Shown one piece after another: positions 34,162 through 42,440 of a stretch of DNA of 64,000 nt. Location: NCBI RefSeq assembly GCF_002879865.1, contig NZ_PNXY01000025.1, positions 1 through 64,000 of the forward strand, read 5' to 3'. How positions within the stretch are numbered: the stretch's first letter is position 1; each line of letters begins with the position of its first letter. The notes under the pieces are model-generated. The model saw nothing but the letters and a program-made list of their open reading frames with translations, had not been told where the DNA came from and searched no databases. The position numbers and the translations under genes are program-made. The DNA is from Paraburkholderia rhynchosiae (GTDB taxonomy: Bacteria; Pseudomonadota; Gammaproteobacteria; Burkholderiales; Burkholderiaceae).

Positions 34162-35370
34162 TTACTCGGCAGCCCGCAGCTTTTTCACCTCGGCATCCGA
34201 CGGCTGCACACTCGCGCCGTCGATATAGCGATACGAGGTCATCACACCTTTGCCGTCCTTCAAACCCGTCACGCCGACATATGCGCCCATGGTCGACTGA
34301 TTGTCCTGCGCGCGATAGGTGATCGGCCCGAACGGTGTTTCCACGCCAAGGCCCTTGAAGGCCGCCGCGAGCTTGTCGGTATCGACGGAACCCGCCTTCT
34401 TGATACCGGCCGCAATCGACATCAGCGCCGAATAGCCGACCACCGAGCCGAGCCGCGGATAGTCGTGATACTTCGCCTGATAGGCGTCCACGAACTTCTT
34501 GTTGGCCGGCGTATCGATCGAATACCACGGATAGCCGGTCACGATCCAGCCGGCCGGCGCTTCGGCGCCCAGCGGATCGAGATAGTCCGGCTCGCCCGTC
34601 AGCAGCGAAACGACGCTGCGGTCCTTGAACAGACCACGCGTGTTGCCCTCGCGCACAAACTTGCCGAGATCGGCGCCGAACAGCACGTTGAAAATCGCAT
34701 CCGGCTTCGCGTCGGCGATCGCCTGCGTGACCGCGCCCGCATCCACGTTGCCGAGCGGCGTGGCCTGTTCGGCGACAAACTGCACGTCAGGCTGCGCGGC
34801 GCTCAACAGCTTCTTGAAAGTCGCGACCGCCGACTGCCCGTACTCGTAGTTCGGATAGACCAGCGCCCAGCGCTTCTTCTTCAGTTTGGCCGCTTCCGGT
34901 ACGAGCATCGCGACCTGCATATATGTGGAAGGACGCAAACGATACGTGTATTTGTTGCCGTCGGCCCAGACGATCTTGTCGGTCAACGGTTCGGCGGCGA
35001 GGAAGAAGATCTTCTTCTGCTTCGCGAAGTCGGTGAGCGCGAGGCCCGTATTCGACAGGAAACCGCCGAACAGCAGTTGCACCTGCTCGCGGGCGATCAA
35101 CTCCTGCGCGACGCGAATCGTGTCGCCGGGGTTGCCGTTATCGTCGCGCGAAACGACTTCCAGCTTTTTACCGAGCACGCCGCCCGAGCCGTTGATCTGT
35201 TCGAGCGCAAGATTCCAGCCGTTCTTGTAAGGCCCGAGAAAGGCCGGCTGCGCCTTGTAGCTGTTGATTTCCCCGATCTTGATGGTCTGCTGGGCGTTCG
35301 CGCCGAAGGCGGCGAGCGACAGCACCGTCGATAGCGTAAGGCGAGAGATCCATCCTGCGCGCGTGGTCAT
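34162..35370 (-). CDS. Periplasmic substrate-binding protein of a branched-chain-amino-acid-type ABC transporter
   Basis: 402 residues with a Sec signal peptide (cleavage near ANA-QQ, residue 26). The mature type I periplasmic-binding fold contains KIGEINSYKAQPAFLGPYKNG and GGVLGKKLEVVSRDDNGNPG. It would bind the substrate for the LivHM-LivG-LivF system encoded upstream in the same operon (40921-44377). Because the operon has a nicotinate-type pathway, the ligand is probably a pyridine carboxylate or similar. It is last in the operon, 130 bases after the cytochrome-fused hydroxylase. Confidence 0.88.
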   Translation of the reverse strand: MTTRAGWISRLTLSTVLSLAAFGANAQQTIKIGEINSYKAQPAFLGPYKNGWNLALEQINGSGGVLGKKLEVVSRDDNGNPGDTIRVAQELIAREQVQLLFGGFLSNTGLALTDFAKQKKIFFLAAEPLTDKIVWADGNKYTYRLRPSTYMQVAMLVPEAAKLKKKRWALVYPNYEYGQSAVATFKKLLSAAQPDVQFVAEQATPLGNVDAGAVTQAIADAKPDAIFNVLFGADLGKFVREGNTRGLFKDRSVVSLLTGEPDYLDPLGAEAPAGWIVTGYPWYSIDTPANKKFVDAYQAKYHDYPRLGSVVGYSALMSIAAGIKKAGSVDTDKLAAAFKGLGVETPFGPITYRAQDNQSTMGAYVGVTGLKDGKGVMTSYRYIDGASVQPSDAEVKKLRAAE

Positions 35371-35455
35371 GCGTTTCTCCGTATCAAAGGGATTGCGGGA
35401 ATGCGTTGGTTTTCTATCAGGCGTTGCAGCGGTGACTCTCGCCGGGCGGTCAGTC

Positions 35456-35502
35456 AGTTGGCCACTTAGTTGGCCACTTATTTGCCACTCAGTTGGCCAC
35501 TC
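35456..35502. repeat. Short tandem repeat, unit AGTTGGCCACTY
   Basis: Four units: AGTTGGCCACTT at 35456-35467 and 35468-35479, a shortened ATTTGCCACTC at 35480-35490, and AGTTGGCCACTC at 35491-35502. It sits between the hydroxylase/cytochrome gene stop (35501) and the binding-protein gene. Each unit contains the palindrome TGGCCA. Confidence 0.6.
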
Positions 35503-38500
35503 ACTCGGTGCGAGGCATAGCGCGAATCCGGGCGACGCTCGCGGCGACGTCCTGCCATGCCGGTTTGCCGCCCGCGAACTGCCGGCGCAGATACGAAACA
35601 AGCTCGGCAACCTGGGCGTCGTTGAAACTGTCGCGGTAAGCCGGCATCGTACCGAGTTCGGGCCGCGCAGGCGAGCCGATGCCGTCGAGAATCACGCGGA
35701 TCAGATTATCGGGCTTCTCGCTGTGCAGATTCGTATTGAGCGCGAGCGACGGATGCGCACCGAACAACTGCGGCCCGCTGCCCGTGTGATGACACGCGGC
35801 GCATGCGCCGTCGAAGAGCCGTGCGCCGACGCTGGACGGCGCGCCGGTAATCGCACTCGCCTGCTCGTATTCGCGCGCCATGGCGGCGGTATCGACGTTC
35901 GCCTCCAACGGATTCAGCGACGCGAGATACGTGGCCATCGCGCGAATATCGCTGTCGGGCAACGCCGCGAGATCGGCGACGACGGGCGCCATCGGACCGG
36001 CCGCGACGCCATGCAACGGCGCGTGGCCGAAACGCAGATAGCTGAACAACTCGTCTTCGCTCCACGGCACAGGCGCGTTCGAAAGCGCCGACAATGCGGG
36101 CGCTTGCCACCCTTCCGCAGTGCCGCCGCCCATGAAGGCCGCGCCGGTTTTCTCGGCGCCGAATGCGTTGCGCGGCGTATGGCATGCGCTGCAATGCGCG
36201 AGGCCGTTGACGAGATACGCGCCGCGATTCCACTGCGCGTTTTGCGTCGCGCTGGCCGTAAGCGCATTGCGTCCGAGGAAGAGGCCGTTCCATGCGGCCA
36301 TCAGCGGACGCGCGCTGAATGGAAACGGCAGTTTCGTTTCCGGAGGACGGAAGCGCACCGGCGTTTGTGACATCAGATACGCGTAGAGCGCGTTGAGGTC
36401 GTCGTCGGATGTGTTTTTGAACGACGTGTACGGGAACGCCGGATACAGCCGATGTCCGTCGCGGCTGATGCCCTCGCGCATCGCGCGAACGAACGCTTCG
36501 AGCGACCAGGAGCCGATGCCTGTCTGCGCATCGGGCGTGATGTTGGTGCTATAGACGGTGCCGAACGGCGTCTCGAGTGGCTTGCCGCCGGCGTTCGGCA
36601 CGCCGTTGCGCGCCGTGTGGCATACCGCGCAATTGCCGAGCGACGCCAGCAGTTTGCCGCGCGCTATCAAGTCCGGCGCGAATGCACTAGCAAGCGGCGG
36701 CGCGATGGGCGCTATCGGTTGCGGCGCCAACGACAATGCCCCCAGCCAACCCGCCGCGCCCGCGGCAAACGCGCCGAGAAAACCGAGCCGCCAGCGTTTT
36801 TTCTTTCGCGCCGCGGCCTTGGCGGCATCTTCTGCCTGACCATCGGCGAGCGCCGCGCGGATCGTTTCGGGCGTGAACGGTGGCCTTCGAAAGCGCACGC
36901 CGGTAGCGTCGTACAACGCGTTCGCAATCGCCGCCGCGCCCGGCAGCGACGCCGACTCGCCCGCGCCCATCGGCGGCTCGCCGTGACGCGGCATCATCAC
37001 GACGTCGATCACGGGCACTTCACGGAATGTGAGGATCGGATATGCGCCCCACTCCTGACTCGTCACCGCGTTGTCGCCGAACGTCACGCGTTCTTTCAAC
37101 GCGCGACTGGTCGCCTGGATCACGTTGCCGTGAATCTGATGACGCACGCCGTCCGGGTTGATCGTCGTGCCGGTGTCCTGCCCGACCACCACGCGTGTCA
37201 CCGCGAGTTCGCCGCTTCTGCGGTTCACCTCGACATCCGCGACCCACGCGCACCACGCCGCGCCGAAGCCGGGAAACTTGCTGTGCACATAACGGGCGTA
37301 AGCGATGCCGCGGCCGCGCGCTATGTCGCCGTCTTCGCGAAGCTCGTTGATCCCCGGCTCTCGCGGCTGCCAGCCCGCGCGCTCGGCGACCGCCTTGACG
37401 AGTTCGACGGCGCGCGGATCGGTCAAGTGCTTCAGGCGAAACTCGACCGGATCGGCGCCCGCCTCCGTCGCGAGTTCGTCGATGAGCGACTCGTGCGCGA
37501 ACGTATTCGGCAACGCGGACACGCCGCGCAGCCACGACGCCCGCACGATGGGCGGCGTGTCGTCGCAAACGATGCGCATGGTGCGATAGTCGTACGGCGG
37601 CACGGCCGTGCGGTCGCCCATTTCGAACACCTGCGGCTGCGCGGACACCGTGCCGGTCAGCAATAGCGCCAACGTAGGCGCGTCGTTCGATGGATAACGC
37701 GTCGCGAAGTCGTAAGCCGCGAGTTCGCCTTCGGCGCTTAACGCGCCGCGCACGTCCATCAATTGCGCCGCGCCCTTCGGCTCCCACGCATGCTCGTCCT
37801 CTCGCGACAGTTGCACGCGCACCGGAAGGCCAGCGGCGCGCGAGAGCAATGCGGCGTCAGCGGCGACATCGTCCGCGCAATTGCGGCCGTAGCAACCCGC
37901 TGCTTCCATGCGCACGATTTCGACGTGCGCTTCGTCCATTGCCATCAGCAATGCAAGGTCGGCGCGCAGCGAATGCGGATTCTGCGTGCCGGACCACACT
38001 TTCAACGCGCCCTCGCGATAATCGGCCACTGCACACGAAGGGCCAATCGACGCATGCATCTGAAACGGCCACACGTAGGTGCGATTCAGCGTACGGCTGG
38101 GGTCGTGTGAGAGCGCCGCGTCGACATCGCCATCGATCACGAGGTCGCGCCGTTTCGACGGATTCGCACGCAGCGCGGCTTCCACTTCTTCGCTGGTTTC
38201 GAGCGGCGGCAGAGGGTCCGTGCTCTTCCATCGCACGTCGAGCCGCTTCGCGGCCTGCTGCGCGACTTCCTCCCGCTCCGCCACAATGCCGACGAAGTCT
38301 TGTATCAGCACCACTTTGACGATGCCCGGCAAGTCGCGAATCGATTCTTCGTCGACATGCAGGAGGCTCTTGCCGACAAAATCGCCTTGCGCAAGCCCTG
38401 CATACGGCGGGCGCACGACGCGCCCGTGCAACATGCCGGGCACGCGCACATCGTGGACAAAGCTCAATTCGCCCGTTGCCTTCGCCGGAATATCGACGCG

Positions 38501-39133
38501 CGGCGCGCTCTTGCCGACTATCTTGTATGCGTCCGGGGATTTCAACGGCGCGTCGGTGGTCAACAGCAATTCGATGCGCCGCCCCGCGATCAGTTCGCCG
38601 TAGCCGATGCGTTTTGCGGCCTCAACGGCAGCCGCGTTGTCGTTTTGAAACACGATGCCGTCGCGTACATCGAGCTTTTCTAGATCGACGCCAAGCCGCG
38701 TTGCCGCTTGCGCGAGCAGCCATTGGCGCGCCTGCGCCGCCGCGTGCCGCAACGGCACGGCCGTTATCTGCATCGTGGCGCTGGCAATCGTCGGCCCCTG
38801 ATTCGGCGTCTCTGCTGTGTGGCCAAGCACGATCGAAACGCGCGTCAAAGGTACATCGAGTTCTTCCGCGACGATCTGCGCAAGCGCAGTGCCGATGCCA
38901 GTACCGAGATCGACGTGGCCGTTGAACGCGATCACGCTGCCGTCGTCGCGCACCGCGAGGAACATGTCGGCCTCGCTAGGCACGAACGACGAACGCGAGC
39001 CAGGCTGGCCGATAGCCGGCTGAATCTGCGCTTGCGGCGCACGGGTGACGATCAGCACGCTGTGCGCGTCATACAACTGCTTTCGCGATGGCGGCGCCGC
39101 GCGGCGATCGACGCTGAAGTCCGGTCCTGTCAT
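35501..39133 (-). CDS. nicB: Molybdenum hydroxylase large subunit fused to a three-haem cytochrome c (nicotinate dehydrogenase NicB-like)
   Basis: 1210 residues. Residues about 1-760 are a xanthine-dehydrogenase-family molybdopterin subunit (HVDLGTGIGTALAQIVAEEL; MGAGESASLPGAAAIANAL). A membrane-anchor-like stretch (about 775-800, GFLGAFAAGAAGWLGALSL) precedes a cytochrome c region with CAVCH (about 831), CSACH (about 978) and CAACH (about 1108). P. putida NicB has the same layout and about the same length. It would hydroxylate nicotinate to 6-hydroxynicotinate and pass electrons to a cytochrome chain. The substrate is inferred from operon partners. Confidence 0.85.
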   Translation of the reverse strand: MTGPDFSVDRRAAPPSRKQLYDAHSVLIVTRAPQAQIQPAIGQPGSRSSFVPSEADMFLAVRDDGSVIAFNGHVDLGTGIGTALAQIVAEELDVPLTRVSIVLGHTAETPNQGPTIASATMQITAVPLRHAAAQARQWLLAQAATRLGVDLEKLDVRDGIVFQNDNAAAVEAAKRIGYGELIAGRRIELLLTTDAPLKSPDAYKIVGKSAPRVDIPAKATGELSFVHDVRVPGMLHGRVVRPPYAGLAQGDFVGKSLLHVDEESIRDLPGIVKVVLIQDFVGIVAEREEVAQQAAKRLDVRWKSTDPLPPLETSEEVEAALRANPSKRRDLVIDGDVDAALSHDPSRTLNRTYVWPFQMHASIGPSCAVADYREGALKVWSGTQNPHSLRADLALLMAMDEAHVEIVRMEAAGCYGRNCADDVAADAALLSRAAGLPVRVQLSREDEHAWEPKGAAQLMDVRGALSAEGELAAYDFATRYPSNDAPTLALLLTGTVSAQPQVFEMGDRTAVPPYDYRTMRIVCDDTPPIVRASWLRGVSALPNTFAHESLIDELATEAGADPVEFRLKHLTDPRAVELVKAVAERAGWQPREPGINELREDGDIARGRGIAYARYVHSKFPGFGAAWCAWVADVEVNRRSGELAVTRVVVGQDTGTTINPDGVRHQIHGNVIQATSRALKERVTFGDNAVTSQEWGAYPILTFREVPVIDVVMMPRHGEPPMGAGESASLPGAAAIANALYDATGVRFRRPPFTPETIRAALADGQAEDAAKAAARKKKRWRLGFLGAFAAGAAGWLGALSLAPQPIAPIAPPLASAFAPDLIARGKLLASLGNCAVCHTARNGVPNAGGKPLETPFGTVYSTNITPDAQTGIGSWSLEAFVRAMREGISRDGHRLYPAFPYTSFKNTSDDDLNALYAYLMSQTPVRFRPPETKLPFPFSARPLMAAWNGLFLGRNALTASATQNAQWNRGAYLVNGLAHCSACHTPRNAFGAEKTGAAFMGGGTAEGWQAPALSALSNAPVPWSEDELFSYLRFGHAPLHGVAAGPMAPVVADLAALPDSDIRAMATYLASLNPLEANVDTAAMAREYEQASAITGAPSSVGARLFDGACAACHHTGSGPQLFGAHPSLALNTNLHSEKPDNLIRVILDGIGSPARPELGTMPAYRDSFNDAQVAELVSYLRRQFAGGKPAWQDVAASVARIRAMPRTE

Positions 39134-39636
39134 GCGTGCGCCCCTTCGGGACCATTCTTCTGTATGGCCAGCAATTCAGCGGCGCGCTGCACCGCACGCA
39201 CGATTTCCACATGCGTGCCGCAGCGGCACAGGTTGCGCGACAACTCGCGTTGGATTGTTTCGACACTCGGATGCGGATCGCGATCGAGCAACGCCTTTGC
39301 CGTCATGATCATGCCGCTCAGGCAATAGCCGCATTGCGCGGCCTGTTCTTCGATAAATGCCTGTTGCACCGGATGCAGCGCCGCACGCGTGCCCAATCCT
39401 TCGAGCGTCGTGATCTCGTGGCCTAACGCCACTCTCGCCGTCGTCACGCAAGCGCGCGTCGGCATGCCGTCGAGCAGCACCGTGCATGCGCCGCACTCGC
39501 CGAGTCCGCAGCCGAATTTCGGCCCGTTGAGCGCGAGGTCGTTGCGCAGCAGGTAAAGCAACGGCGTATCCGCGGCGGCGCTGACGAGATGCGTCGCGCC
39601 GTTGACTTTCAGCGCGAGCGGCGCCGGCCCGTTCAT
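39130..39636 (-). CDS. nicA: Small [2Fe-2S] subunit of the molybdenum hydroxylase (NicA-like)
   Basis: 168 residues. The plant-ferredoxin-type cluster has CGLGECGACTVLLDG; the all-helical C-terminal cluster has CGYCLSGMIMTAKALL and LCRCGTH. Both [2Fe-2S] ligand sets are complete. Its stop overlaps the start of the large subunit (ATGA). There is no separate FAD subunit gene, as in the nicotinate and isoquinoline dehydrogenases. Confidence 0.9.
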   Translation of the reverse strand: MNGPAPLALKVNGATHLVSAAADTPLLYLLRNDLALNGPKFGCGLGECGACTVLLDGMPTRACVTTARVALGHEITTLEGLGTRAALHPVQQAFIEEQAAQCGYCLSGMIMTAKALLDRDPHPSVETIQRELSRNLCRCGTHVEIVRAVQRAAELLAIQKNGPEGAHA

Positions 39637-39667
39637 GAGCGCATCGTCCGTGCTAGATGGCGCGTGC

Positions 39668-40867
39668 TCACAGCACGACCGGCACTTCAGTCGCGGGCGG
39701 CGTGTTACGGCTGCGCCGGCAACGGATCAAGCCGTCGATCATCACCAAGCCCACGCCCGGAATATCGCCGAGCTGCACGCTTTCTAGCAGCGTGTCGGCG
39801 GCCGTGTGTTGCGCACGGTCCATAAAGACGAGATCGGCCGGACGGCCCACTTCGATCAGCCCCTGGCGCAAGTTGCGTTGACGCGCGGTGTTGCCCGTCG
39901 CGAAGCAGAACGCGATTTCGGCGGGCACATCCGCGAGACTGGAAATGAGCGCGATCATCCGCAAGATGCCAAGCGGCTGCACGCCGGAGCCGGCGGGACT
40001 GTCGGTGCCGAGAATGATCCGGTGCGGGCATTTCAATTCGATCGCATGACGCGCGGTCAGCAATGCGATGCGTTCGTTGCCGTTATGGACTATCTCCAGA
40101 GCGCGGCTCGACTGCTCGCACAGATCGCAAACATGCCGGTAAGACAGCGACGTATGCCCGCCGTTGATGTGGCCAATTACGTCCGCATCGGCCTCCAGCA
40201 CCACGTCGCGATCGATCAGTCCCGAGCCCGGAATCGACGGACCACCCGTATGAATCGTGCTTTGAATGCCGTATTTGCGCGCCCACGCCACCATCTGCGC
40301 GGCTTCCTCGCCGGCCTTCACGCTGCCGAGGCCGACTTCGCCGAGCAGCTTTACGCCCGCTTCGGAGAGTTCCTTGAAGTCCTCTTCGACCATGCCCTTC
40401 TCGATCACCGGCGCGCCCGCCATAACCTTAACGCCGCCGCCGACACCCGCGCCGCGCATCCCTTCGAACGAACGCTGCGCGGTGATGGCCAGCGCCTTCA
40501 CACCGAGCACATCTTTCGGACGGCCAGGTAAATGTACTTCGCCCGCGGAGATCATTGTCGTCACGCCGCCGTTCAGGTTCGATTCGATCCAGCCCATCTG
40601 ATTCTGACGCGGCGTCCAGTCGCCGAATACCGGATGCACATGCGAGTCGATCAGGCCGGGCGCGACGGTCGTTCCTTTGCAATCGACAGTGGTCCGCGCG
40701 CCTTCCAGGTCGCAGTCTTTCTCTTTGCCGAGCGCGACGATCACGCCGTCGTCGATCACCAGCGTGTTCGCGTCGAGAATCGGCTGATCGATGTCGCCGG
40801 ATAACAGCAGCCCGATATTCGTTACCGCGACCTTGCCCGACAAGCCTGTCAACGTCTCTGCTGCCAT
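39668..40867 (-). CDS. Enamidase-like amidohydrolase
   Basis: 399 residues. Amidohydrolase fold with the metal motif GLIDSHVH near residue 75, then MGWIESNLNGGVTTMISAGE, HTGGPSIPGSG, HINGGHTS and a C-terminal SRNTPPA. These segments resemble Eubacterium barkeri enamidase (EC 3.5.2.18), which hydrolyses 1,4,5,6-tetrahydro-6-oxonicotinate to 2-formylglutarate and ammonia with an Fe-Zn centre. It follows a strong AAAGGAGAA. Placement between the transporter and the hydroxylase genes fits a ring-opening step. Confidence 0.85.
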   Translation of the reverse strand: MAAETLTGLSGKVAVTNIGLLLSGDIDQPILDANTLVIDDGVIVALGKEKDCDLEGARTTVDCKGTTVAPGLIDSHVHPVFGDWTPRQNQMGWIESNLNGGVTTMISAGEVHLPGRPKDVLGVKALAITAQRSFEGMRGAGVGGGVKVMAGAPVIEKGMVEEDFKELSEAGVKLLGEVGLGSVKAGEEAAQMVAWARKYGIQSTIHTGGPSIPGSGLIDRDVVLEADADVIGHINGGHTSLSYRHVCDLCEQSSRALEIVHNGNERIALLTARHAIELKCPHRIILGTDSPAGSGVQPLGILRMIALISSLADVPAEIAFCFATGNTARQRNLRQGLIEVGRPADLVFMDRAQHTAADTLLESVQLGDIPGVGLVMIDGLIRCRRSRNTPPATEVPVVL

Positions 40868-40920
40868 CTGCTTCTCCTTTCACAACGACTGTCCAAATCA
40901 CACGCTGAATCGCGCGTTAA

Positions 40921-41634
40921 TCACACGCTCAGATAAGCGCGCCTCACTGTTTCGTTCCTTGCAAGTTCGCCGATCGTGCCGCTAAAGCGGATCTGCCCTT
41001 TTTCGAGGACATATGCGCGGTCGCTGACCAGCTCGGCGAAGTGCAGGTTCTGCTCCGACAACAGAATGGACAGCCCTTCGCGCTTGAGTTCGAGAATCAT
41101 GTTCGCCATCTGTTCGACGATCACGGGCGCGACGCCTTCGGACGGTTCATCGAGCAACACGAGATACGGATTGCCCATCAACGTGCGCGATACCGTGAGC
41201 ATCTGCTGCTCGCCGCCGCTCATCTGGCCGCCGGGCCGCTTCGGCATTTCGCCCAGGTTCGGGAACAGGCGGAACAGCTTTTCCGGCGTCCATTGCGGCG
41301 CGCCTTCGCGCGGCGGCTGACGGCCGGTGTCGAGATTCTCCATTACCGTCAGATCGGCGAATACGCGCCGATCTTCGGGAACGAAGCCCATCCCCATGCG
41401 CGCGATCCTGTGCGGCGCCAGCGCGGTAATGTTGTGTCCGCGAAAAGTGACTTGTCCGTGGCGGCGCGGCAGCAGACCCATCACCGCTTTCATTGTGGTG
41501 GATTTACCGGCGCCGTTGCGACCCATCAACGCGACGACTTCACCGCGTCCAACTTCAAGGCCGACGTCGAAGAGAATATGCGCGCGGCCATAAAACGCGT
41601 TGAGGCCCGCGACTTTCAGCATCGGCTCGCTCAT
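40921..41634 (-). CDS. livF: ABC transporter ATP-binding protein, LivF type
   Basis: 237 residues. Walker A GRNGAGKSTTMKAVMG, the ABC signature QMSGGEQQML (degenerate), Walker B LVLLDEPSEG, and the C-terminal GTIGELARNETVRRAYL typical of LivF. Its start overlaps the LivG stop. Energises uptake together with LivG and the LivHM fusion. Confidence 0.93.
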   Translation of the reverse strand: MSEPMLKVAGLNAFYGRAHILFDVGLEVGRGEVVALMGRNGAGKSTTMKAVMGLLPRRHGQVTFRGHNITALAPHRIARMGMGFVPEDRRVFADLTVMENLDTGRQPPREGAPQWTPEKLFRLFPNLGEMPKRPGGQMSGGEQQMLTVSRTLMGNPYLVLLDEPSEGVAPVIVEQMANMILELKREGLSILLSEQNLHFAELVSDRAYVLEKGQIRFSGTIGELARNETVRRAYLSV

Positions 41635-42440
41635 TGCAGCGCCCCTTGTCCCGTATGACCGCCTGCCATGTCGTGCAGCGCCGCGTGCGGCTGAAAAGTC
41701 TTGCCGGTGCCGAAATACACTTCCTGCACGCGCGGGTCGTTGCGGATCGTGTCACCGTCGCCCTCGGCAATCAGCTTGCCGCGCGCGAGCACAATCATGC
41801 GATCGGCGTACGCAAAGACCACATCCATGCTGTGCTCGGTGAACAGCACGCCGATCTTCCGCTCGGTGACGAGCCGTTTGGTCAGCGCCATCAGTTCGTT
41901 GCGTTCCTTCGGCGCCATGCCGGCCGTGGGCTCGTCCATCAACAGCAGCTTCGGCCGGTTCGCGAGTGCAATGGCTAGTTCGACGCGCTTCACGTCGCCA
42001 TAGGCCAGCACGCCGCACGCGCGGTTTGCATCGGCGGCCATGCCGACCTGTTCGAGCAGCGCTAACGCTTCATCGGCGTAGCGCGAGCCTGCGGGCTTCC
42101 ATAGGCCGAAGGTTTTGCGTTCGCGCGAGACGAGGGCCATCTGTACGTTTTCCAGCACTGTCATCGAATTGAAGGTCGCCGCAATCTGGAATGTTCGGCC
42201 TACGCCAAGCCGCCAGATCTCGCGTGGGCGCATGCCGACGAGTTCGTGTCCGTCGAAGCGGATCGAGCCCGATGAAGGCTGCAACTGTCCGTTGACCATA
42301 TTGAAGCAGGTGGACTTGCCCGCGCCGTTGGGGCCGAGCAAAGCTAGAAGCTGGCCGGCTTCGAGTGTGAACGAAACGTCGTCGACCGCCTTCAAACCGC
42401 CGAACGAGCGGGAGAGGCTAGACACTTGCAGCAAGCTCAT
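41631..42440 (-). CDS. livG: ABC transporter ATP-binding protein, LivG type
   Basis: 269 residues. Walker A GPNGAGKSTCFNMVNG, followed by VGRTFQIAATFNSMTVLENVQMA typical of LivG, and Walker B LLLMDEPTAGMAP. The C-terminus carries a His/Gly-rich tail beyond the usual end. The ABC signature region reads LAYGDVKRVELA, in place of the usual LSYGDQR/K. ATGA overlaps on both sides couple it to the permease and LivF genes. Confidence 0.92.
   Translation of the reverse strand: MSLLQVSSLSRSFGGLKAVDDVSFTLEAGQLLALLGPNGAGKSTCFNMVNGQLQPSSGSIRFDGHELVGMRPREIWRLGVGRTFQIAATFNSMTVLENVQMALVSRERKTFGLWKPAGSRYADEALALLEQVGMAADANRACGVLAYGDVKRVELAIALANRPKLLLMDEPTAGMAPKERNELMALTKRLVTERKIGVLFTEHSMDVVFAYADRMIVLARGKLIAEGDGDTIRNDPRVQEVYFGTGKTFQPHAALHDMAGGHTGQGALQ

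Noticed and set aside
35501..39636. CO dehydrogenase or xanthine dehydrogenase assignment
   Set aside because: There is no FAD subunit and the large subunit has fused cytochromes, which fits the nicotinate/isoquinoline dehydrogenase layout instead.
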